Assembly: GCA_017553575.1 (NCBI GenBank)
Contig: JAFZKQ010000048.1
Location: 1 to 43,714, forward strand
DNA: 43,714 nucleotides
DNA from: Paludibacteraceae bacterium
Lineage (GTDB): Bacteria > Bacteroidota > Bacteroidia > Bacteroidales > Paludibacteraceae
Direction of reading: 5' to 3'
In this document: positions 22,029-29,843 of the stretch, in pieces
How positions within the stretch are numbered: the first letter of the stretch is position 1
Layout: every line of letters begins with the position of its first letter
Notes under the pieces: generated by a model
Told to the model about the DNA's origin: nothing
Seen by the model: only the letters and a program-made list of their open reading frames with translations
The model's database searches: none
Position numbers and translations under genes: made by a program

Positions 22029-23840
22029 CTATCGTTTTGACAAATCATCAAATAAAGACTGGAGATAAGCCTTTCCTTTTATGGTAAGGGTTGAATCCAT
22101 CTCCACCAAACTCTTCTCCGCGCCACAATCATAAATAGAAAGAGCACTATCCGAAACCATACCGAACCCATCGTTGAAAGCATAGAATGCGAATTTCGGA
22201 GAATTTTTGCCGAATATATTTTTACTAAACTTAAAATCAGAAGCATCTATATCAAGTTGCGAGAGCAACGTCCTCGCAAGGTCAATCTGGGAAGCCACCG
22301 TATCGACCCTAAGCGTATCATTCAACGCACCACCCAGCCAAAGCATCGGGATGCGATGACGCGCCTCATCCGAGCCCGACAATGTATCCGGATAGCGGTA
22401 AGCATGGTCTGCCACAAAGATGACCAACGTACTATCCCATAAAGGCATTTGCTTCAAATCTGAGACAAAAACGCCCAAACAACTATCCGTATAGGCTACA
22501 GCGTTCAAATATTCATTGTCAAACCGATGCATAGGCACGTCAAAAGGCTCATGGCTATTCAACGTAAGCAACGATTTGAAGAATGGAGTCTGCTGAGGCT
22601 GTAGAAGATCCTCTATGACACGTCGGAATAAAGCATGATCATAGGCACCCCACTTTTCCGACATCTCATCACTTGAAAAATCATCCTCGTTAACAATTTT
22701 CTCAAACCCAGACATCACCAAATAAGAACGCATATTCGTAAAATTGTCGTCACCTCCATAATAAAAAGAGAGGTTATACCCAGCGTTCTTTAAAGAGAGC
22801 GGGAACTTTGCGACATTTTGGCTCTTATTGGGATATTTCATCAAGGAGGTAGTCGTCTGCGCAGGATAACCACTCAACAAGGCAACCAATCCCCTATCCG
22901 TACGGAAACTGTTCGCATAAAAACGAGTAAACAGCACCCCTTCAGAGGCAAGAGAACTCAGATTAGGCATCACACCCTTTTCTCCACCCAACGCCTCACA
23001 GGAAGTACTACCAAAACTTTCCAGAATCACCATGATTATATTGGGACGAGAGGTCTTCAACAGAGAGAGCGTAGTCGAATCCGAGGCAGGCTCTACCATC
23101 TCAGAGAAATAGGCAACAGCCTCTTCCTCACTATAATAGGAATACCGTCCTTCAAACGTATCGTTTCGAGAGAGCGAATAGATGAAATTCCAAACAGGAT
23201 TGATAGCTGCATGATTCAAGAAGACTGAATTGCTAAAGTATACCCTTCCCGCATTCATCGTCGAAACACCCAATCCGCCTCGAATGAAAAAGACAATCAA
23301 AAAGGCGAAGAGAAGTGACGGAAGAACATAAAAGACATTCCGGCCCCTGATTTTGAAAACCCGCTTGTGCATAAAACGGAAGAGCCAGAAAGCAACCACA
23401 TACATAACCAAGAGAAGCAAGAGCATTCCTACAAATTGTCCAATCGTAGCACTGGCCAGCGCCTCCTTGGGAGTTTTCAAATAGAAGAGAGGGGTCGAAT
23501 CAATTCGGAAACCCCAACAAGAATACAATGCCAAATCAGCCACGACCACCAAAAGAGCCAACGGCAAAACGACATACGTATACCCTTTAATCAAGCGGTC
23601 GAGCCAATCATTGTCAGAAAAGAAGGAAGAGACCAAGAGGACCAAAACCACTACGGCAGAGAAATAAGCCGCAGCAGACAAATCCATCGGCAACCCATGA
23701 TAGACAACACCCCACCACTCACCCAAAGAGAAGGCAGAGGAGTCACTCCAATGAAACAGCAGGAAAATCGGCTTCAAAAAAAGGAAAAGGGAAAGCCAAT
23801 AGAGGAAATAAAACAGACAATACTTGCAACGGTCACTCAT
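22029..23840 (-). CDS. LTA synthase family (phosphoglycerol transferase-like) sulfatase-fold membrane protein
   Basis: 603 residues. Five membrane segments fill residues 1-200 and a sulfatase-fold domain follows outside the membrane. Motifs are PNIIMVILESFG (Glu274, metal ligand), SFRTDRGL with Thr314 as the expected catalytic threonine, LNSHEPF, and VADHAYRYPD near the end. In Gram-positive bacteria these enzymes polymerise glycerol phosphate; Gram-negative members add phosphoglycerol or related head groups to envelope glycans. The acceptor here is unknown. The frame extends to a TTG at 23867, but the ATG at 23840 gives a better start with an A/G-rich site upstream. It overlaps the preceding gene by eight bases. 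Confidence 0.85.
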   Translation of the reverse strand: MSDRCKYCLFYFLYWLSLFLFLKPIFLLFHWSDSSAFSLGEWWGVVYHGLPMDLSAAAYFSAVVVLVLLVSSFFSDNDWLDRLIKGYTYVVLPLALLVVVADLALYSCWGFRIDSTPLFYLKTPKEALASATIGQFVGMLLLLLVMYVVAFWLFRFMHKRVFKIRGRNVFYVLPSLLFAFLIVFFIRGGLGVSTMNAGRVYFSNSVFLNHAAINPVWNFIYSLSRNDTFEGRYSYYSEEEAVAYFSEMVEPASDSTTLSLLKTSRPNIIMVILESFGSTSCEALGGEKGVMPNLSSLASEGVLFTRFYANSFRTDRGLVALLSGYPAQTTTSLMKYPNKSQNVAKFPLSLKNAGYNLSFYYGGDDNFTNMRSYLVMSGFEKIVNEDDFSSDEMSEKWGAYDHALFRRVIEDLLQPQQTPFFKSLLTLNSHEPFDVPMHRFDNEYLNAVAYTDSCLGVFVSDLKQMPLWDSTLVIFVADHAYRYPDTLSGSDEARHRIPMLWLGGALNDTLRVDTVASQIDLARTLLSQLDIDASDFKFSKNIFGKNSPKFAFYAFNDGFGMVSDSALSIYDCGAEKSLVEMDSTLTIKGKAYLQSLFDDLSKR

Positions 23841-24282
23841 GATTCTTATATCTTCTTTCTTGAACAATCATCAACGCCTCATCACGCAGGGAGAGAGGCA
23901 ACTCCACATTACGAACCTGCAAACTTTTAAGCCATCCCGCCACGTCATAATCCTTTAGGGTATAAAAGACATCCGAGAAAAGACGAATTTCATCATCGTC
24001 ATAAGAATCCGCCGTACGCCCAGCAAAGGCATCCAGCTCCTCGTCGTCATAATAATCCGGATCAACACGATTGTTTATCAAGCTCTCCTTTTCGCACACT
24101 TCATGGGCGCCGCAGCACCCTTCCGGACGTTCCTTTTTACGAGGTTCCACAGGAGCCACCTCCTCTTGTGAAGTCACGACAGGCGACGGCGTCTCTTTCC
24201 TTGAAGCCTTTCTACGCTTATCAAGGAAATAATAAAGCACACAGACCGCCACGAAAGCCAAGAGATAATATAAATCAGACAT
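23833..24282 (-). CDS. Small membrane-anchored protein of unknown function
   Basis: 149 residues: one N-terminal membrane helix (YYLLAFVAVCVLYYFL) followed by a basic stretch (DKRRKASRK), a Pro/Glu-rich linker, a cysteine cluster GCCGAHEVCEK, and an acidic segment with DYYDDEELDAF. The C-terminal 40 residues (DVFYTLKDYDVAGWLKSLQVR) look folded. I recognise it as a protein often found near murF in Bacteroidales but know no function. The Cys/His group could bind metal. It lies 17 bp after murF and overlaps the next gene. Confidence 0.72.
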   Translation of the reverse strand: MSDLYYLLAFVAVCVLYYFLDKRRKASRKETPSPVVTSQEEVAPVEPRKKERPEGCCGAHEVCEKESLINNRVDPDYYDDEELDAFAGRTADSYDDDEIRLFSDVFYTLKDYDVAGWLKSLQVRNVELPLSLRDEALMIVQERRYKNHE

Positions 24283-24299
24283 AGCGCAGTATACTTAAA

Positions 24300-25568
24300 T
24301 TACAACAAATCAACCAAGGTTGTCAATTTCATACTATTGGAACCCTTTATCAGTATCGTGAATCCCTCTATAGTATGAGTTTTGAGCCATTGGGCGAACT
24401 CTTCCGTAGAAGCGAATTTCGGGCAATCCGTATCCGTCTCCATAAAGCAAGGGCCCAAGAGGAAAGCATGCACGCTTTGGCCTCTCAACATATCAGCGAT
24501 TCTCTGATGTTCGGCACGGCTCTCCGCACCGAGTTCCTTCATATCACCCAAAATCAACATTTTCTTCTCGCAGTTCATCCCCAAGAAATTCGTAAGGGAA
24601 GCTGTCATACTCGTCGGATTAGCATTGTAAGCATCCACTATCAAACGATTACGGGAAGTCTCCTTCAACTGAGAACGATTGTTTTGAGGCACATATTCGC
24701 CAAGAGCATCCACGATGTCCTGCTCAGCGACGCCGAAGTAGGTACCCACCGCAATGGCAGCCATCATATTCTCGAAATTGTAAGCACCAATCAAATGAGA
24801 ATCTATCCGATGACCCTTCCATGACAACGAAAGGAAAGGATCGGCACCTATCAATTGAGCCGAAACATCATAATCCGAGGAGGTACCATACTTGAACAAA
24901 GAGAGTCCATTGGAAATCCGCCTCAAATTCTCATTGTCATAATTCAAGAATGCCATGCCGCCATGGAGACGAAGAAAGTCATACAACTCGCCCTTCGTCC
25001 GGATTACCCCTTCAAAAGAGCCGAAACCCTCCAAATGAGCCTTTCCGACATTCGTAATAAGGCCATAATCAGGACGGACAATATCGACCAAAGTCTTAAT
25101 CTCGCCCGGATGGTTTGCCCCCATCTCCACCACCGCCATCTCATGATTTTTATTCAATCGAAGCAATGTAAGAGGGACACCGATATGGTTATTGAGGTTT
25201 CCCTGCGTATAAAGCGTATTATACTTTTTTGAGAGAACCGTAGAGACCAACTCTTTTGTCGTTGTCTTTCCATTCGTTCCCGTAATTCCGACAATCTTAA
25301 TTCCCAATTGTTCCCTATGATAACGGGCCAGATTTTGCAACGTCGTCAAGCAATTATCCACTAAAAAGATTCGGTTGCCGTCCGCATATCGAGGTTCATC
25401 GACGAAAGCATAAGAGCAACCCAACTCCAACGATTTTGCAGCAAACTCATTCCCATTAAAAGAAGCGCCCTTCAAAGCGAAGAAAATCGAATCTTGGGGG
25501 CAATTACGCGTATCGGTCGTCACACATGGATGTGACTGATATAGTTCATAAATTTTTTCTATCTCCAT
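24300..25568 (-). CDS. murF: UDP-N-acetylmuramoyl-tripeptide--D-alanyl-D-alanine ligase
   Basis: A 422-residue Mur ligase that adds D-Ala-D-Ala to the UDP-MurNAc-tripeptide in the cytoplasm. Motifs: the N-terminal DTRNCPQDSIFFALKG substrate domain, the ATP loop GITGTNGKTTTKE (Lys101), the MGANHPGEI segment, TNVGKAHLEGFGS, and YNANPTSM in the C-terminal domain. The YxFDxYNANPxS end and the short N-domain favour MurF over MurE. The gene is separated from the GldJ-like gene by a hairpin (25588-25617) and leads an unbroken set of four minus-strand genes. Confidence 0.92.
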   Translation of the reverse strand: MEIEKIYELYQSHPCVTTDTRNCPQDSIFFALKGASFNGNEFAAKSLELGCSYAFVDEPRYADGNRIFLVDNCLTTLQNLARYHREQLGIKIVGITGTNGKTTTKELVSTVLSKKYNTLYTQGNLNNHIGVPLTLLRLNKNHEMAVVEMGANHPGEIKTLVDIVRPDYGLITNVGKAHLEGFGSFEGVIRTKGELYDFLRLHGGMAFLNYDNENLRRISNGLSLFKYGTSSDYDVSAQLIGADPFLSLSWKGHRIDSHLIGAYNFENMMAAIAVGTYFGVAEQDIVDALGEYVPQNNRSQLKETSRNRLIVDAYNANPTSMTASLTNFLGMNCEKKMLILGDMKELGAESRAEHQRIADMLRGQSVHAFLLGPCFMETDTDCPKFASTEEFAQWLKTHTIEGFTILIKGSNSMKLTTLVDLL

Positions 25569-25587
25569 AGAGCATTATTACATAACC

Positions 25588-25617
25588 AAAAGAGCCCCAA
25601 AAAATTGGGGCTCTTTC
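25588..25617 (-). terminator. Terminator between the GldJ-like gene and murF
   Basis: A 12-bp stem, AAAGAGCCCCAA (25589-25600) with TTGGGGCTCTTT (25605-25616) around AAAA, ending on the minus strand in TTTTGG. It lies 20 bp past the GldJ-like stop and 20 bp before the murF start, so murF depends on read-through or on a promoter I cannot see. Confidence 0.85.
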
Positions 25618-25635
25618 AATATTTATTGTTGTTGA

Positions 25636-27198
25636 TTATCGATTATCATCCTCAGGACCTACCTTACCCATTGCACAACGGAAACCGAGGTCGCTGCGGC
25701 TCAACTTTTGTTCCAAGTAACGTCTTTGTCCTGGGTTCAACCAGTAAGAACGGTCTTTCCAACCACCACCCTTGTAAACGCGAGTTGTATTAGAGATTTG
25801 AGAAGTCAACATACTCTCAGCGTCAGTATCAGGGTTGTACAATTTCTTAGTCAAAGCGTCTGGATCACCTATATCCTTCCACTTATTTCTATCCAATGCA
25901 CTGGCAGCATCACCATCCTTGTAGTTACGAACATCAAGTCTTACGTATTTGTCCATCTCAGTATCCTTAACAGCAGGGATAGCGAAGATTACACGACCCA
26001 ATGAGTCAACCTTTGGAACTGGAACAGCCTTACCATCAATTGTAGTCTCCTCGAATACAGGAGAAACATATTCATTACCACGGAATGGGTTGTACTCGCT
26101 TTCGTCATCACTTGTCAATACACGATAAACATCCAATACCCACTCGTTAACATTACCTGCCATGTTATACAAACCGAACTCATTTGGCCAGAATGCATAA
26201 ACAGGAGCCGTAATCGTAGCATGGTCGTTCAATTTTCCTCCCATACCCATCATATCACCTCGACCACGGACGAAGTTAGCTTGCATTTCACCTCTAACCT
26301 TCTTAGCAGGGTTTCTCATCTGGTGACCATACCAAGGATAAATCTTCTTCTCCTTGTAATTTTCCTCACCTTCGATAGTCTTTGTACCATATGCTGCGTA
26401 TTCCCACTCAGCCTCGGTTGGGAGCCTAAACTTAGGAAGGAGAATACCGTCAGACATTGTTGTTCTTCTTGCGTTTCCGTATACATCCTTCAAAGGTTTC
26501 TTACCTTCAGTTGGCTTATAATCACCCTTCATGATGTACTTAGAAGTATTGAACACTTGGTTTTGAGCGATATCAGCAGCATCCGTATTTCCCTTCAAAG
26601 CTTGGAAGTCTGGGTATTGGATTGTACCAGCATCCACCATTCTCTTCTCGTTCACACGGTCTGTACGCCAGATTGTGTAATCTACAGCTTGCTCCCAGTT
26701 AACACCTACAACAGGATAATAGTTGTAAGCCACGTGAGAGAAATAGAAGTCCAAATAAGGCTCGTTATAAGCCAACTCCTCACGCCAAACTGTTGTATCT
26801 GGATAAGCCGCCTTTACATACTCAGGATTGTTATGATAAACATTACCCATCCAATACAAATACTCACGCCAGTTCAAGTTTGAGATCTCGTATTGGTCCA
26901 TATAGAATGAAGCAACTGTCACTCTTCGAGGTATGTTATTCCAATCTCCAACGATATCTTCAATTACACGACCCATTGTAAACGTACCACCTTGTACGAA
27001 CACCATTCCTGGAGGAGTATCCTGATGATAATCAGTAACAACTTGGAATCCACCGTTCTTCTTGTTGTTGTACTCCCAGCCCGTAACATTTGACGATTTG
27101 GAGCTCTTGAGCTTATTGTCTCCGCCACCGCAGCTCGTCAACGACGTACCAAAAATCGCGAACAATATTACAGTCCTAAAAAGCCTTTCGTGTTTCAT
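25636..27198 (-). CDS. GldJ-like type IX secretion / gliding lipoprotein with SUMF1 fold
   Basis: 520 residues. A signal peptide with lipobox TSC (Cys23) followed by GGGDN gives an SPII lipoprotein without an acidic surface-export tag, so a periplasmic face is likely. Two features point to GldJ: a VTGWEYNNKKNGGFQV segment after the anchor, and the formylglycine-enzyme-like domain (GMVFVQGGTFTMG, FRLPTEAEWEYAA, NVNEWVLDVY, RVYKGGGWKD). SUMF1 members of this group carry no catalytic cysteine pair and act structurally in the T9SS ring with GldK/GldN. The gene precedes murF, a neighbourhood I recall for gldJ in flavobacteria. GldK/PorK is the alternative reading. Confidence 0.78.
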   Translation of the reverse strand: MKHERLFRTVILFAIFGTSLTSCGGGDNKLKSSKSSNVTGWEYNNKKNGGFQVVTDYHQDTPPGMVFVQGGTFTMGRVIEDIVGDWNNIPRRVTVASFYMDQYEISNLNWREYLYWMGNVYHNNPEYVKAAYPDTTVWREELAYNEPYLDFYFSHVAYNYYPVVGVNWEQAVDYTIWRTDRVNEKRMVDAGTIQYPDFQALKGNTDAADIAQNQVFNTSKYIMKGDYKPTEGKKPLKDVYGNARRTTMSDGILLPKFRLPTEAEWEYAAYGTKTIEGEENYKEKKIYPWYGHQMRNPAKKVRGEMQANFVRGRGDMMGMGGKLNDHATITAPVYAFWPNEFGLYNMAGNVNEWVLDVYRVLTSDDESEYNPFRGNEYVSPVFEETTIDGKAVPVPKVDSLGRVIFAIPAVKDTEMDKYVRLDVRNYKDGDAASALDRNKWKDIGDPDALTKKLYNPDTDAESMLTSQISNTTRVYKGGGWKDRSYWLNPGQRRYLEQKLSRSDLGFRCAMGKVGPEDDNR

Positions 27199-27329
27199 AG
27201 TACTTAATATGAAATTATTTTACCTAATTATTTTATTCTTTTTTTATAAAAACTTTTTTTCACACTTTTTATTGTGTGGATTTGACATTTTAACCAATCG
27301 ACTTGGATTTTAATCATCAAGTCAGTGGA

Positions 27330-27354
27330 CAAAGATATATATTTTCTATCTTTG
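27330..27354. promoter_or_regulatory. Divergent -7 boxes in a perfect inverted repeat
   Basis: CAAAGATA (27330-27337) and TATCTTTG (27347-27354) are exact inverted copies 9 bp apart. Each is a TAnnTTTG box: the minus-strand copy would serve the GldJ-like gene and the plus-strand copy folP (ATG 57 bp on). The pair may also be one operator. Confidence 0.5.
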
Positions 27355-27411
27355 CAGAAAAGAAAACTGAGATATTTTTTTTAAGATTTTTCAACAAATA
27401 CATTTCACAAG

Positions 27412-28278
27412 ATGAAACTCAACATAAACGGAGACCTTTGGGACGGTCGCAGACCTTTGGTAATGGGCATATTAAATGTTACACCCGACTCCTTCTTCGC
27501 AGAGAGCCGATGCACAGACGAAACCGCCATCTTGAAACGGGCAGAAGAGATTGTCTCTCAGGGAGGTAAGATCATCGACATCGGTGGTTACTCGTCCCGT
27601 CCCGGATGTGCGGACGTAACAGAAGAAGAGGAGATAAGACGCGTCACAACCGCCACAAATCTTATCAAAAAGGAGTTCTCCAATGCCATCATATCCATAG
27701 ATACCTTCCGCTCCAACGTAGCGAAAGCTGCCATAAAAGATTGTGGTGCAGACATCATCAACGACATATCTGGAGGCGAAATGGACCCCAAAATGTTTGA
27801 GACGGCTGCCGAACTTAAAGTTCCCTACATCCTCATGCACATGAAGGGGAATCCCCAAAACATGACTCAAAATACTCAATATACCGATTTTAAAAAGGAG
27901 GTTTTGACCTACTTTGCCGAACGTGTTAATCGGCTAAGGCTTCTCGGCGTAAACGACATCATCCTCGACCCCGGATTCGGATTCTCCAAAACATTGGAAC
28001 AAAATTACGAACTGTTGGACGACATGGAATGCTTTGAATCGTTCCACCTACCCATCCTCGTGGGCTTCTCCAGGAAGAGGATGATATGGCAACTGCTAGA
28101 GAGCACACCGGAAGGAAGCCTAAACGGAACCACCGTACTCGACACCATCGCCCTGCAGAAAGGAGCCAGCATCCTAAGGGTTCATGACGTAAAAGAAGCC
28201 GTGGAAACCGTCAAGATTTACGAAAAGATGAAGAGTTGCTCTTCTTCCAAAGAGAGCTTCTCCTATTCCTATATATAA
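27412..28278 (+). CDS. folP: Dihydropteroate synthase
   Basis: A 288-residue TIM-barrel enzyme that joins 6-hydroxymethyl-dihydropterin pyrophosphate and p-aminobenzoate in folate synthesis, and is the target of sulfonamides. Seen motifs: GILNVTPDSFF (19-29), DIGGYSSRPG (56-65), SIDTFRSNVAKA, NDISGG, DPGFGFSKT and GFSRKRM, all in the expected order. About 20 residues after the last barrel helix (SSSKESFSY) are low in complexity. The gene opens a three-gene operon with cdaA and a LolD-like ATPase. The folP-cdaA pairing is common in Bacteroidota and has no known functional link. Confidence 0.94.
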   Translation: MKLNINGDLWDGRRPLVMGILNVTPDSFFAESRCTDETAILKRAEEIVSQGGKIIDIGGYSSRPGCADVTEEEEIRRVTTATNLIKKEFSNAIISIDTFRSNVAKAAIKDCGADIINDISGGEMDPKMFETAAELKVPYILMHMKGNPQNMTQNTQYTDFKKEVLTYFAERVNRLRLLGVNDIILDPGFGFSKTLEQNYELLDDMECFESFHLPILVGFSRKRMIWQLLESTPEGSLNGTTVLDTIALQKGASILRVHDVKEAVETVKIYEKMKSCSSSKESFSYSYI

Positions 28279-28306
28279 TAAGGTGAAAGAATAAAGACTT
28301 TGCCCC

Positions 28307-29107
28307 ATGGGAGCTTACAATATGCAAATAAAAGATGTCATCGACATCGCCATTGTGGCCATACTGCTATACAAAACCTACAAGATGCTGAAAGGAACGT
28401 CGGTCATCCGCGTCTTCATCGGCATCCTTATCTTCGTGCTCATTTGGCTATTAGTGACATTTGTTTTTCAAATGGAACTGTTGGGTGCCATTATGGACAA
28501 GATCATGAACGTGGGTGTGATTGCCATCATCGTCCTCTTCCGTGAAGAGATCCGGCGATCACTTTCCCTATTGGGTTCAAGGAGCAATTTTGTCATGAGG
28601 CAGTTCGAAAAACTCATTCCTTCGTTAAAGACAAAGACGGACGATGACGAGATAGACAAAATCGTAGAGGCCTGCAAGAACATGTCGACAGAAAAAGTCG
28701 GTGCACTCATCGTCATTGAAAACGAGACTGACCTAAGCGACATCATCAAAACGGGAGAGATATTCACGGCCGAACTCAACACACGCCTTATCGAAAACAT
28801 ATTCTTCAAGAACTCGCCGCTCCACGACGGAGCCATGATTGTAAGAGGTGACAAGATTGTGGCCGCTGCCTGCATCCTGCCCGTAACCAAGAACCTCTCC
28901 GTACCTAAAGAATTAGGATTGAGGCACAGGGCTGCCCTCGGTATCTCGGAGGTGACGGATGCCATAACTGTGGTCGTTTCGGAAGAGACAGGCAACATCT
29001 CCATCGCCAAAGAGGGGCAATTCTATCTCCACCTTACTCCTAACGAATTAATAGAACACTTGACGAACAACAAACCAAACAATGATAACGGCAAAAAACA
29101 TCAATAA
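28307..29107 (+). CDS. cdaA: Diadenylate cyclase CdaA
   Basis: A 266-residue membrane enzyme that makes the second messenger c-di-AMP from two ATP. The N-terminal 80 residues hold three membrane helices (about 10-25, 33-56, 65-78). The DAC domain follows with the DGA motif (PLHDGAMIV, Asp174) and the RHR motif (GLRHRAALG, 206-208), both needed for catalysis and both intact. An ATG at 28322 is an alternative start. Its 3' end overlaps the next gene by 26 bases. In Firmicutes the neighbour is cdaR-glmM; here it is folP. Confidence 0.92.
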   Translation: MGAYNMQIKDVIDIAIVAILLYKTYKMLKGTSVIRVFIGILIFVLIWLLVTFVFQMELLGAIMDKIMNVGVIAIIVLFREEIRRSLSLLGSRSNFVMRQFEKLIPSLKTKTDDDEIDKIVEACKNMSTEKVGALIVIENETDLSDIIKTGEIFTAELNTRLIENIFFKNSPLHDGAMIVRGDKIVAAACILPVTKNLSVPKELGLRHRAALGISEVTDAITVVVSEETGNISIAKEGQFYLHLTPNELIEHLTNNKPNNDNGKKHQ

Positions 29108-29735
29108 AAGTTTCGGCAGACTTCAAGTCCTCAAAAACGTGAATCTGCATGTTTCAAAAGGCGAGTTTGTCACCATCATGGGGGCTAGCGGCGCAGGAAA
29201 GACCACCCTACTCCAGATCTTGGGAACGCTGGACAAGCCAGACTCGGGTTCGGTTCTCATCAACGAGACGCCCGTATTGGACTTGAAAGGGGATGCTTTA
29301 GCCTCTTTCCGAAACAACCATATCGGTTTCGTGTTCCAATTCCACCAACTTCTTCCCGAATTCACAGCACTGGAAAACATCCTGATTCCTGCTATGATTG
29401 GCAACCGCCCTCAAAAAGAGTGCGAGGAGAATGCCGAAAAGTTGCTCGAATACCTTAATATAAAGGACCGCGCCCACCACAAACCCAACGAACTATCAGG
29501 AGGCGAGAAGCAACGAGTCGCCGTGGCAAGGGCTCTCATCAACCATCCTGACGTCATCTTCGCCGACGAGCCCTCCGGAAGTCTCGACAGCAAAAACAAA
29601 GAGGAACTCCACAACTTGTTTTTGGACTTGAAAAACCGATTCGGCCAGACCTTGGTCATCGTAACACACGACCCCGAACTCGCCAAAATATCAGACAGAA
29701 TCATCCAAATGAGGGATGGAATGATCATAGAATAG
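29082..29735 (+). CDS. ABC transporter ATP-binding protein, LolD-like
   Basis: A 217-residue ATPase of the LolD/MacB/FtsE class. Walker A is GASGAGKTT, the Q-loop region [17 protein letters not shown], the ABC signature [15 protein letters not shown], Walker [14 protein letters not shown], and the H-loop VTHDP. The [14 protein letters not shown] stretch is typical of LolD, which drives release of lipoproteins from the inner membrane together with LolC/E permeases. No permease gene is adjacent, so the partner is encoded elsewhere. It overlaps cdaA by 26 bases in another frame, so translation of the two is probably coupled. Class is certain; the LolD name is likely. Confidence 0.82.
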   Translation: MITAKNINKSFGRLQVLKNVNLHVSKGEFVTIMGASGAGKTTLLQILGTLDKPDSGSVLINETPVLDLKGDALASFRNNHIGFVFQFHQLLPEFTALENILIPAMIGNRPQKECEENAEKLLEYLNIKDRAHHKPNELSGGEKQRVAVARALINHPDVIFADEPSGSLDSKNKEELHNLFLDLKNRFGQTLVIVTHDPELAKISDRIIQMRDGMIIE

Positions 29736-29783
29736 AGGCATTGGCCTTCTCAAAGCATAGGAGAACTTCGCTCCAAAGGACTT

Positions 29784-29814
29784 TTTGACAAGAGACTTAA
29801 TAGTTATATATTTG
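29784..29814 (+). promoter_or_regulatory. Promoter of the 711-residue lipoprotein gene
   Basis: TTTG (29784-29787), exactly 19 nt, TATATTTG (29807-29814): a complete Bacteroidota promoter, 29 bp before the ATG at 29844. Confidence 0.8.
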
Positions 29815-29843
29815 CACAAACTCTCATTTATTCATAAATATTC

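Noticed and set aside
23841-23867. Upstream TTG start of the LTA-synthase-like gene
   Set aside because: It lengthens the overlap with the previous gene to 35 bases, whereas the ATG at 23840 has a better leader.
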